Part shown: positions 1 through 4,688 of the stretch, one piece after another
Layout: the number at the start of each line of letters is the position of its first letter
How positions within the stretch are numbered: the stretch's first letter is position 1
Assembly: GCA_050945235.1 (NCBI GenBank)
Contig: JBMNSO010000118.1
Location: 1 to 5,526, forward strand
Source of the DNA: DUOD01 sp050945235
Lineage (GTDB): Bacteria; Bacillota; Clostridia; DUOD01
Reading direction: 5' to 3'
Length of the DNA stretch: 5,526 bases
The notes under the pieces: generated by a model
Told to the model about the DNA's origin: nothing
Database searches by the model: none
What the model saw: the letters and a program-made list of their open reading frames with translations, nothing else
Program-made: the position numbers and the translations under genes

Positions 1-43
1 ATGATTATAAAGAATAAATGGGATATATAGACGGATCAGACAT

Positions 44-119
44 GCTGGTGTAGCTCAATTGGCAGAGCAGCTGATTTGTAATCAGCAGGTTGCGGGTTCG
101 AGTCCCATCACCAGCTCCA
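44..119 (+). tRNA. tRNA-Thr (anticodon TGT)
   Basis: This is a complete cloverleaf of 76 nt with an encoded CCA end. The acceptor arms GCTGGTG (44-50) and CACCAGC (109-115) pair perfectly, followed by discriminator T116 and CCA 117-119. The anticodon stem GCTGA/TCAGC encloses loop TTTGTAA, so the anticodon is TGT, reading ACA threonine codons. The D-arm is GCTCAATTGGCAGAGC. The T-arm has the normal TTCGAGT loop, but its stem GCGGG/CCCAT holds one C-A mismatch (C93/A107) and a G-T wobble. It is probably cotranscribed with the tRNA-Tyr that follows. The promoter is not visible and may lie before the window. Confidence 0.97.
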
Positions 120-162
120 TAACTCAATATAAGCAGGAAATTGACATTAAATATCAAAATAT

Positions 163-247
163 GGAGGGGTTCCCGAGTGGCCAAAGGGGGCAGACTGTAA
201 ATCTGTTGGCGCAGCCTTCGGTGGTTCGAATCCACCTCCCTCCACCA
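163..247 (+). tRNA. tRNA-Tyr (anticodon GTA)
   Basis: This is a class II tRNA of 85 nt with a long variable arm, as expected for bacterial tyrosine tRNA. The acceptor arms are GGAGGGG (163-169) and TCCCTCC (237-243) with one G-T pair. The discriminator is A244 and CCA is encoded at 245-247. The anticodon stem GCAGA/TCTGT holds loop CTGTAAA, giving anticodon GTA. The variable arm contains the small stem GGC/GCC, and the T-arm GGTGG-TTCGAAT-CCACC is perfect. It lies 43 nt after tRNA-Thr with no terminator between them, so the two are likely one transcript. Confidence 0.97.
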
Positions 248-260
248 AATGTATTTTACA

Positions 261-294
261 CCTTGAAGGAGAAGTTTCAAGGTTTTTATTTTTC
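261..294 (+). terminator. Rho-independent terminator of the tRNA unit
   Basis: CCTTGAA (261-267) and TTCAAGG (276-282) form a 7-bp stem with an 8-nt loop. It is followed directly by a T-rich tail (283-294). It sits 13 nt after the tRNA-Tyr CCA end and closes the tRNA transcript. Confidence 0.88.
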
Positions 295-370
295 CTTTCA
301 TTAAATATACTCCAAAATATACTTAGATTTTAGTAATAATGAAATTTGTTAGTAATAACCATATAATATA

Positions 371-379
371 TGATATAAT
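371..379 (+). promoter_or_regulatory. Extended -10 promoter element for the membrane protein gene
   Basis: TGATATAAT matches the extended -10 form TGnTATAAT exactly. No good -35 hexamer lies 17 bp upstream (AGTAAT at 351-356). This is typical of extended -10 promoters or of promoters needing an activator. Transcription would start near 386, about 37 nt before the ATG at 423. Two copies of TTAGTAATAA (330-339 and 349-358) lie immediately upstream. Confidence 0.5.
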
Positions 380-422
380 TTAAAAGTGTTGTGCAATTAT
401 TGTTATGTTTGAGGGGTGTCTG

Positions 423-899
423 ATGGATTTTATTCGTCAATTTTTTTCTATCTTGTCAGATGATTTAGTGATAATCGGGATATCTGCCATTCCGCTTCTT
501 GAATTAAAGGCCGCCATACCTTTGGCCATATCCCTTGGCTTTGATCCCTTATCTTCACTGATACTGGGCATAATCGGCGGAATGCTGCCGGTGCCTTTGG
601 TTCTTGTATATATAAAGCCTGTTATCAGGTATCTTAGAAAGACAAAGATATTTGGGAGGCCGGCTGATTGGTTATTTAACAGGTCCATGCGAAAGAGTGA
701 AACTGTGAAAAAATACAGTTTAATCGGGTTGTTTATATTGGTTGCCCTTCCCCTGCCGGGTACGGGCGTATGGACGGGTGCCACGGTGGCTGCCTTTTTA
801 GGCTTGGAGTTTAAGCGTGCCTTTATATCCATACTACTGGGAAACATAGTAGCCGGGATTATCGTATTGTTTGTCAGTAATCAAATCATACCCAATTAG
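423..899 (+). CDS. Small multi-drug export family membrane protein (Sm_multidrug_ex, COG2426)
   Basis: This encodes 158 residues, close to the usual size of this small integral membrane family. The ATG at 423 is chosen over the upstream ATG at 405 because GAGGGG (411-416) lies 6 nt before it, whereas 405 has no such site. Several hydrophobic segments are visible: about residues 14-38, 42-66, 98-128 and 131-152. Two proline-rich stretches stand out, SAIPLLELKAAIPLAI (21-36) and VALPLPGTGVWTGA (107-120); such paired half-membrane-like motifs are typical of this family. A basic loop lies at about 67-97. The family name comes from a reported small drug exporter, but substrate and mechanism are not established for most members. 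It appears to be a single-gene transcript. No clear terminator follows before the metK promoter. Confidence 0.8.
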   Translation: MDFIRQFFSILSDDLVIIGISAIPLLELKAAIPLAISLGFDPLSSLILGIIGGMLPVPLVLVYIKPVIRYLRKTKIFGRPADWLFNRSMRKSETVKKYSLIGLFILVALPLPGTGVWTGATVAAFLGLEFKRAFISILLGNIVAGIIVLFVSNQIIPN

Positions 900-941
900 T
901 GTCCGGGGTATTCCTGCAATTTATCAATATCCGTCGAAATA

Positions 942-970
942 TTGACTTGATAATATCAATGTGCTAATAT
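942..970 (+). promoter_or_regulatory. Sigma-A promoter of metK with palindromic spacer
   Basis: TTGACT (942-947) and TAATAT (965-970) are spaced by exactly 17 bp, and TGC before the -10 makes it an extended -10 as well. Transcription would start near 977, leaving a leader of about 105 nt before metK. The spacer contains the pseudo-palindrome TTGATA-A-TATCAA (947-959), and the -35 overlaps the inverted repeat TCAATAT/ATATTGA (924-930 and 939-945). Both are candidate operator sites. Confidence 0.75.
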
Positions 971-1021
971 AGTTAGGAAATGACAAGAATGGCAAAATAG
1001 GATAGTACCTGGCGGATTTCT

Positions 1022-1053
1022 ACCTCTTCTTGCTGGAAGGGGTTTAATTGTTT
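1022..1053 (+). promoter_or_regulatory. Terminator-like hairpin in the metK leader
   Basis: ACCTCTTCT (1022-1030) pairs with GGAAGGGGT (1035-1043) through 9 bp including G-T wobbles, with the four-base loop TGCT. The sequence after it, TTTAATTGTTT, is T-rich but interrupted, so it resembles a weak attenuator more than a full terminator. It lies in the predicted untranslated leader 30 nt before the metK Shine-Dalgarno. I see none of the conserved SAM-I riboswitch blocks in this leader. Confidence 0.4.
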
Positions 1054-1082
1054 AAAACAGCGAACAAAGGAGGAATTTTTTA

Positions 1083-2270
1083 ATGGCAAAGAGATTTTTT
1101 ACTTCCGAGTCGGTTACCGAAGGGCACCCCGACAAAATATGCGATCAGATATCTGACGCAGTATTGGATGCAATATTTGAACAAGACCCCTATGCAAGAG
1201 TGGCATGTGAAACGGCCACGACAACCGGTTTGGTTCTGGTGATGGGGGAAATAACAACCAATTGTTATGTTGATATCCCAAAGGTAGTAAGAAAGACTGT
1301 TGAAGAAATAGGCTATACAAGGGCTAAGTACGGATTTGATTGTGACACCTGCGCGGTTATTACTTCCATCGACGAGCAGTCCGGGGATATTGCCATGGGA
1401 GTGGACAAGGCCTTAGAAGCTAAGGAAGGAACCTTGGAAGGCGATATTGAAGCCATAGGTGCAGGTGACCAGGGAATGATGTTCGGTTTCGCTTGTGACG
1501 AGACACCGGAGCTTATGCCCATGCCCATATCCCTAGCCCATAAGCTGACCAGAAGACTGGCCAAGGTAAGGAAGGACGGGCTGCTACCTTACTTAAGACC
1601 CGATGGCAAGTCCCAGGTTACCGTTGAATATGATGATGACAAGGTTGTAAGGGTGGATACTGTGGTAATATCAACACAGCACAGCCCAGAGGTTGATCAA
1701 GAGACCATAAAAAGGGATATTATAGAGCATGTAATCCTTCCGGTGATTCCCAAGGAATTGCTTGACGATAACACAAAATATCTGGTAAACCCCACCGGAA
1801 GGTTCGTGGTTGGAGGGCCCCAGGGCGATTCCGGGTTGACCGGTAGAAAGATAATCGTGGATACATACGGCGGCTACGCACGCCATGGTGGTGGCGCCTT
1901 CTCCGGCAAAGACCCCACAAAGGTTGACCGTTCGGCTTCCTATGCAGCCAGGTATGTAGCCAAAAACATTGTTGCAGCGGGGTTGGCTTCAAAATGCGAA
2001 ATCCAACTTGCTTATGCAATAGGTGTTGCACGACCGGTTTCCATATTGGTAGACACCTTTGGTACCGCCAGGATACCCGAGGACAAGATAGTAGAGTTGA
2101 TTGAACAAAACTTTGACCTTCGACCGGCAGCTATTATCAGAGACCTGAACTTAAGAAGGCCGATATACAGGAACACGGCGGCCTACGGACATTTCGGCCG
2201 CAATGATTTGGATCTGCCATGGGAAAGGACCGATAAAGCTGATGCATTAAAGGAACAGGCAGGTTTATAA
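1083..2270 (+). CDS. metK: S-adenosylmethionine synthetase (methionine adenosyltransferase)
   Basis: MetK makes S-adenosylmethionine from ATP and methionine in the cytoplasm, releasing phosphate and pyrophosphate. It supplies methyl groups and polyamine precursors. The product has 395 residues, a normal full length. Signature motifs are intact: GHPDK (14-18) near the N-terminus, the family hexapeptide GAGDQG (126-131), DTYGG (260-264), and the glycine-rich GGGAFSGKDPTKVDRS (269-284) that contacts the phosphates. The active enzyme of this family is a homotetramer or dimer using Mg and K ions. The ATG follows AAAGGAGG with about 9 nt spacing. It is monocistronic, with its own promoter at 942-970 and a strong terminator at 2318-2354. 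In many clostridia metK is under a SAM-I riboswitch; none is recognisable here. Confidence 0.98.
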   Translation: MAKRFFTSESVTEGHPDKICDQISDAVLDAIFEQDPYARVACETATTTGLVLVMGEITTNCYVDIPKVVRKTVEEIGYTRAKYGFDCDTCAVITSIDEQSGDIAMGVDKALEAKEGTLEGDIEAIGAGDQGMMFGFACDETPELMPMPISLAHKLTRRLAKVRKDGLLPYLRPDGKSQVTVEYDDDKVVRVDTVVISTQHSPEVDQETIKRDIIEHVILPVIPKELLDDNTKYLVNPTGRFVVGGPQGDSGLTGRKIIVDTYGGYARHGGGAFSGKDPTKVDRSASYAARYVAKNIVAAGLASKCEIQLAYAIGVARPVSILVDTFGTARIPEDKIVELIEQNFDLRPAAIIRDLNLRRPIYRNTAAYGHFGRNDLDLPWERTDKADALKEQAGL

Positions 2271-2317
2271 ACGGCATAAGCTGGTCCCCAATCATATGAA
2301 ATAAAATTGACACGTTT

Positions 2318-2354
2318 AAATAAAGAAGTATTTTTATGCTTCTTTATTTTTTTT
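2318..2354 (+). terminator. metK: Terminator of metK
   Basis: AAATAAAGAAG (2318-2328) and CTTCTTTATTT (2339-2349) form a perfect 11-bp stem, extendable by T-G, A-T and T-A pairs to a TTTT loop. An unbroken T run reaches 2354. The stop codon of the minus-strand gene (2334-2336) falls in the loop region. The hairpin could therefore also serve that gene, although its minus-side tail (TTTAAAC) is weaker. Confidence 0.88.
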
Positions 2355-2606
2355 GGCATCATTACAAAGGCTGATCCCGTTTTTTATCTTTTCCTCGGTC
2401 ATGGTTAGCAGAAAGATAATACTCTTTAAAAATAAATTGCTTTTTTCTAACTCTTCGGCAGAATCGGGGGTGCCTAGCAGTTTTTTCATTTTTTTAGCTT
2501 CTATTTTTAGGAGTTCCGCCAGGGCTTGATCCATTACTATTGCCGATTCAATTAATTGTTTGCCCAGCTCATAATCTTCGGATGACCGGGTTGCGGATTT
2601 ATCCAT
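2334..2606 (-). CDS. Small all-helical protein of unknown function
   Basis: This encodes 90 residues and I do not recognise it with certainty. The ATG at 2606 is preceded on the minus strand by GGGTGG with about 6 nt spacing, a modest ribosome binding site. The protein is charged and apparently all alpha-helical. One helix covers about residues 8-42, a turn follows near LGTPDSAEE (44-52), and a second helix covers about 52-88. There is no signal peptide or clear membrane segment. The pattern (LIES..., ALAELLKIEA, then EELEKSN and a second helix) resembles short two-helix proteins that I associate with spore-surface loci in Firmicutes; this is a weak memory-based analogy, not an assignment. 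It converges on metK and probably forms its own transcript. The codon content looks like that of its neighbours and the frame is open throughout, which supports a real gene. Confidence 0.65.
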   Translation of the reverse strand: MDKSATRSSEDYELGKQLIESAIVMDQALAELLKIEAKKMKKLLGTPDSAEELEKSNLFLKSIIFLLTMTEEKIKNGISLCNDAKKNKEA

Positions 2607-2656
2607 ATTATACCACCCATTTCAATATAATCATAAAAAACCTTTAAATATTTTAC

Positions 2657-2690
2657 AAGGCTTTATCAAAAATATGATAAAGCCTTTTTT
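2657..2690 (+). terminator. Orphan plus-strand terminator hairpin
   Basis: AAGGCTTTATC (2657-2667) and GATAAAGCCTT (2676-2686) form a perfect 11-bp stem with an 8-nt loop, and the T run continues to 2690. The tail favours termination of plus-strand transcripts. On the minus strand the hairpin is followed by GTAAAATA, a poor terminator tail. No plus-strand gene ends just before it: the nearest is metK, already terminated at 2354. On the minus strand it would lie in the leader of the 90-residue gene. Confidence 0.7.
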
Positions 2691-2917
2691 CTCAAGGGTA
2701 TCAATGATACTCAAACCGATTGTAATAACGATGTTTGGTTAGTCGTCGTGCTTTTTGACTTTTTTACACTTAATAAGTTCAAGGATGTTTTCAAATTTCA
2801 TTTACATAATATGCAAGTATGGGCTTATATGTTAAATGCAAAAAGGAAAAAAGTTTTCCCATACTTCCCATATGAACAAAAGATTATAAAGTACATATTA
2901 TGTAGTGTGGTTATGGG
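2691..2917. other. AT-rich intergenic stretch with inverted repeats, no confident gene
   Basis: I see no convincing gene here. It holds a 13-bp pseudo-palindrome GTATCA-A-TGATAC (2698-2710). It also has a perfect 9-bp inverted repeat, AAGTATGGG (2815-2823) with CCCATACTT (2858-2866). A small hairpin GGAAAA-AAG-TTTTCC (2845-2859) shares bases with the right arm of that repeat. An open frame from GTG 2748 to 2942 lacks a ribosome binding site and overlaps the next gene, so it is not annotated. The promoter of the next gene should lie here, but I cannot define it. Confidence 0.5.
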
Positions 2918-2931
2918 AAGGGGGGATGTCT

Positions 2932-3291
2932 GTGCTGCTTAATACATACATGGTGGTTTTCCTTTGGATAATGGCCCTATTCGGCGTGTTCATGCTGGCC
3001 GTTCGCATTATATCAGCCGCGGGATGGCCGGCAAGGGGTATGAAGGGACGGTACAGTATCATTATTACCGTTGAAAACAACCAGGAAAACATAGAGGATA
3101 TTATAAGGTCGTTAATACTTAAGGACTGGGTCGAAGGGAAGGGTAGCGCCCTTGATGGGATAGTGGTTGTGGATAGGGGTTCCACCGACGATACCCTGGG
3201 CATACTTTCCAGACTGGCCCGGCAGTATCCTTGCCTTAAGGTGGTAAAGCCCGAAGACCTGAAGGGAATTTTGACCGAGTTTATAAACTAA
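2932..3291 (+). CDS. Membrane-anchored half-length GT2-like protein
   Basis: This encodes about 119 residues. The GTG at 2932 fits best because AAGGGGGG (2918-2925) lies 6 nt before it; the ATG at 2926 directly abuts the purine run. Residues 5-27 form one hydrophobic membrane segment. Then YSIIITVENNQENIEDIIRS (41-60) and DGIVVVDRGSTDDTLGIL (75-92) match the start of a family 2 glycosyltransferase (GT-A) fold, including the nucleotide-sugar loop usually written VDDGSTDDT. The sequence stops about where beta-strand 3 or 4 would be, so the acceptor-binding half and the second acidic motif are missing. The aspartate pair is DR here instead of DD. It ends with a clean stop and terminator, so it looks like a stable short gene rather than a sequencing artefact. 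Catalysis seems unlikely; binding or regulation is possible. Confidence 0.75.
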   Translation: MLLNTYMVVFLWIMALFGVFMLAVRIISAAGWPARGMKGRYSIIITVENNQENIEDIIRSLILKDWVEGKGSALDGIVVVDRGSTDDTLGILSRLARQYPCLKVVKPEDLKGILTEFIN

Positions 3292-3302
3292 CCTTTACTG
3301 GT

Positions 3303-3337
3303 GTGTCCACTTAAATAATGGTGGACATAATTTTTTA
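3303..3337 (+). terminator. Terminator after the GT2-like gene
   Basis: TGTCCAC (3304-3310) pairs with GTGGACA (3321-3327), extendable by wobble pairs on both sides, with a loop of about 8-10 nt. The tail TAATTTTTT (3328-3336) follows. It lies 12 nt after the stop codon. Confidence 0.75.
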
Positions 3338-3342
3338 TTATT

Positions 3343-3390
3343 GTCACTTTAGAGTGAATTACCTGCAGTCCACTGTGGGTTAGTGGTAAT
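3343..3390. other. Cluster of inverted repeats upstream of the sigma factor gene
   Basis: Three inverted repeats are packed in 48 bases: TCACT-TTAG-AGTGA (3344-3357), ATTACC/GGTAAT (3358-3363 and 3385-3390), and CCACT/AGTGG (3370-3374 and 3382-3386). The last two overlap and are partly exclusive. The cluster lies just upstream of the candidate -10 of the sigma gene, so it could hold regulator binding sites. Confidence 0.35.
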
Positions 3391-3413
3391 TATGCCAAAA
3401 CATTCATAGGAAA

Positions 3414-3419
3414 TATAAT
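3414..3419 (+). promoter_or_regulatory. Candidate -10 element of the sigma factor gene
   Basis: TATAAT is a perfect -10, but the sequence 17-18 bp upstream (TTATGC, 3390-3395) is a poor -35. The gene may therefore need an activator or use a different sigma factor. Transcription would start near 3426, giving a leader of about 36 nt made up almost wholly of the hairpin over the ribosome binding site. Confidence 0.4.
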
Positions 3420-3436
3420 CTGGTCTAAGGGCCGGC

Positions 3437-3456
3437 CCTCACATACTGTGAGGTGA
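3437..3456 (+). promoter_or_regulatory. Hairpin sequestering the Shine-Dalgarno of the sigma gene
   Basis: CCTCACA (3437-3443) and TGTGAGG (3447-3453) are perfectly complementary around a three-base loop TAC. The right arm contains most of the ribosome binding site GAGGTG (3450-3455), which lies 6 nt before the ATG at 3462. Folding would hide the site from the ribosome. A short competing hairpin, AGGG-CCGG-CCCT (3428-3439), shares the CCT bases of the left arm and could free the site. Confidence 0.6.
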
Positions 3457-3461
3457 GTTAA

Positions 3462-4034
3462 ATGGAATATTTGTACAAGGAATTGGTACAGGGCGGCAAG
3501 AAAGGGGACAGGCATTGTAAAGAACAGCTCCTTTGTAAACTTATGCCCCTTATGCTGTCATTGTACAACAGGTACGGCAGGGGTCTGCCAAGGGAGGATT
3601 TCCTGCAATCCCTAAGGCTGTCGGTACTGGAGCTGGTAGAATCCTTCGATCCGGGGTATAATGTACCTTTTTTAGGTTTTGTAAAGACAAGGCTCAGGTA
3701 TGCCGCCATGAATATGGGCAGAAAAAACCCAAAGCCGTGGACAATACTGTCCTTGGACCAGCCAGCCCAATACCCGGAAAACATGTCTTTAACTGACAGG
3801 GTTATGGACCGTAGCCCCGGGCCAGAGGAGATTTTCCTGCTTAACGACGACCGATGTAGGCTGGCGAAGGGGCTGGATATATTAACGGCTAAACAGAGGC
3901 GGGTTGTATACCTTTATTATTTTAAAAACATTCCCCTGAAGGAAATCAGTAGAAATCTAAATATCCATTACCAGGCCGTTTTATCCCTGAAGGCCAGGGC
4001 AATACAAAGGCTGAGGAAATACATGGTCGACTAG
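3462..4034 (+). CDS. Sigma-70 family RNA polymerase sigma factor (small, regions 2 and 4)
   Basis: This encodes 190 residues, the size of ECF and related small sigma factors. A region 2-like block spans about residues 20-88, with EDFLQSLRLSVLELVESFDPGYNVPFLGF around 45-73 matching the pattern of region 2.2-2.3 (core polymerase binding, -10 recognition). A linker with LSLDQP (97-101) follows. Region 4 covers about 138-187: LTAKQRRVVYLYYF, then helix-turn-helix IPLKEISRNLNIHYQAVLSLKARAIQRLR, which reads the -35. Region 3 is absent. Aromatic residues typical of housekeeping region 2.3-2.4 are mostly missing, as in alternative factors. The downstream DUF1659-DUF2922-YvrJ genes recall B. subtilis, where yvrJ lies near the sigma-O genes, so it may be YvrI-like; TcdR/UviA-type factors have a similar size. 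No anti-sigma gene is adjacent. Confidence 0.88.
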   Translation: MEYLYKELVQGGKKGDRHCKEQLLCKLMPLMLSLYNRYGRGLPREDFLQSLRLSVLELVESFDPGYNVPFLGFVKTRLRYAAMNMGRKNPKPWTILSLDQPAQYPENMSLTDRVMDRSPGPEEIFLLNDDRCRLAKGLDILTAKQRRVVYLYYFKNIPLKEISRNLNIHYQAVLSLKARAIQRLRKYMVD

Positions 4035-4047
4035 ATATATAGGTTTT

Positions 4048-4076
4048 TTAACCTGGTTGTATCTATAGGGTATAAG
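4048..4076 (+). promoter_or_regulatory. Possible promoter between sigma gene and DUF1659 gene
   Basis: TTAACC (4048-4053) and TATAAG (4071-4076) are spaced by 17 bp and match sigma-A hexamers at 4 and 5 of 6 bases. The site could instead be read by the sigma factor encoded just upstream. A short hairpin AGGTT-TTTT-AACCT (4041-4054) overlaps its -35 side. The evidence is weak. Confidence 0.3.
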
Positions 4077-4108
4077 ATATCAATCTGCAAAGAAAGGAGG
4101 TGAGTACC

Positions 4109-4333
4109 ATGGCATTGGAAGTGAGGCCTTTGGATTCCAAGGTGCAGATAAGGCTGGACCTGGGTCTAAATGAAAACGGCAACAGGGCAACCAAAACCAA
4201 AACCCTAACCCGGGTCAAGTCAGACGCCCAGGACCAGCAGATCTTCGATACTGCACAAGCCGTTGCATCATTGTATCAATATCCCGTCATCGAGGTAAAG
4301 AAGGTGCAGGAGGCCGACATGGTGATGGAATAG
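4109..4333 (+). CDS. DUF1659 family protein
   Basis: This encodes 74 residues, the normal size of the DUF1659 family, a small cytoplasmic group of unknown function in Firmicutes. Family features include the N-terminal MALEVRPLDSKVQIRLDLG, a central TKTKTLTRVKSDAQDQQIFDTAQAVASLYQYP block, and the ending with VKKVQEADMV. Secondary structure is probably beta hairpin, helix, strand. The start is the ATG at 4109, because the perfect anti-16S site AAAGGAGGTGA (4094-4104) lies about 8 nt before it. An in-frame GTG at 4100 falls inside that site and is rejected. It lies 74 nt after the sigma gene and 30 nt before the DUF2922 gene, and probably shares a transcript with at least the latter. Confidence 0.85.
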   Translation: MALEVRPLDSKVQIRLDLGLNENGNRATKTKTLTRVKSDAQDQQIFDTAQAVASLYQYPVIEVKKVQEADMVME

Positions 4334-4363
4334 AGGTGGAACTGTTGAAGGGAGGTGATATAA

Positions 4364-4579
4364 ATGGACGAAAGGTTGGAATTGGTATTTAATACAGGTG
4401 CGGGCAAAACCTATAAAATCACGGTGGATGCGCCCAAGGAAAGTTTATCGCCCACCGAGGTATCGGCAGCCATGAATGCTATACTCAACGCCGATATCTT
4501 CAATGTGGAAGGCGGACTTACCGGGATAGCCGAAGCTAGCATAATTACTACGGAAAAGAATGTAATACAGCTTACTTAA
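4364..4579 (+). CDS. DUF2922 family protein
   Basis: This encodes 71 residues matching DUF2922, another small Firmicutes family of unknown function that is often encoded next to DUF1659. Recognisable parts are ERLELVFNTGAGKTYKITVDAPKE (3-26), the helical SPTEVSAAMNAILNADIFNV (29-48), and the closing EASIITTEKNVIQL with a beta-rich pattern. The ribosome binding site GGGAGGTGAT (4350-4359) precedes the ATG at good spacing. The two DUF genes have similar sizes, similar beta-helix-beta layouts and equally strong ribosome binding sites. This suggests coordinated, high-level production of partner proteins, which is inference. A 15-bp terminator hairpin ends the transcript 30 nt after the stop. Confidence 0.87.
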   Translation: MDERLELVFNTGAGKTYKITVDAPKESLSPTEVSAAMNAILNADIFNVEGGLTGIAEASIITTEKNVIQLT

Positions 4580-4609
4580 AATCCGGCCTTTATTTGGTAT
4601 AAGCCGGGC

Positions 4610-4644
4610 AAAAATTGGGGAAGGTAGGCCTTCCCCAATTTTTC
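4610..4644 (+). terminator. Strong terminator after DUF2922 gene
   Basis: A perfect 15-bp stem joins 4610-4624 (AAAAATTGGGGAAGG) to 4629-4643, with loop TAGG. The A-rich and T-rich flanks make it usable in both directions. A smaller hairpin CCGGC/GCCGG (4583-4587 and 4603-4607) sits just upstream. It separates the sigma-DUF1659-DUF2922 unit from yvrJ. Confidence 0.85.
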
Positions 4645-4688
4645 AAAAAAGCATAAATAATGGCAAACAATAATTAGGGGGTGGGAGT

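Noticed and set aside
141..146. TTGACA as a -35 box between the two tRNAs
   Set aside because: tRNA-Tyr starts at 163, leaving no room for a -10 and start site; probably chance.
5..301. Minus-strand 98-residue frame over the tRNA genes
   Set aside because: It is the reverse complement of two tRNAs; peptides such as REVDSNHRR and GDGTRTRNLL are the well-known false proteins from tRNA antisense translation.
59..304. Plus-strand 81-residue frame through both tRNAs
   Set aside because: It lies wholly over tRNA-Thr, tRNA-Tyr and the terminator and has no ribosome binding site.
405..422. Upstream ATG at 405 as start of the membrane protein
   Set aside because: It would put the GAGGGG ribosome binding site inside the coding region; ATG 423 has correct spacing.
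977..1082. SAM-I, SMK-box or T-box riboswitch in the metK leader
   Set aside because: None of the conserved blocks of these classes could be recognised by eye.
1114..2031. Several minus-strand frames inside metK
   Set aside because: They are shadows of a clear full-length metK and show no family features.
2926..2931. ATG 2926 as the start of the GT2-like gene
   Set aside because: The purine run ends directly at this ATG with no spacing, while GTG 2932 lies 6 nt from it; still possible, but less likely.
2748..2942. 64-residue plus-strand frame
   Set aside because: It starts at GTG without a ribosome binding site, overlaps the start of the GT2-like gene, and has composition typical of translated AT-rich DNA.
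4100..4108. GTG 4100 as the start of DUF1659
   Set aside because: It lies inside the perfect Shine-Dalgarno sequence; ATG 4109 is at normal distance and gives the family N-terminus.
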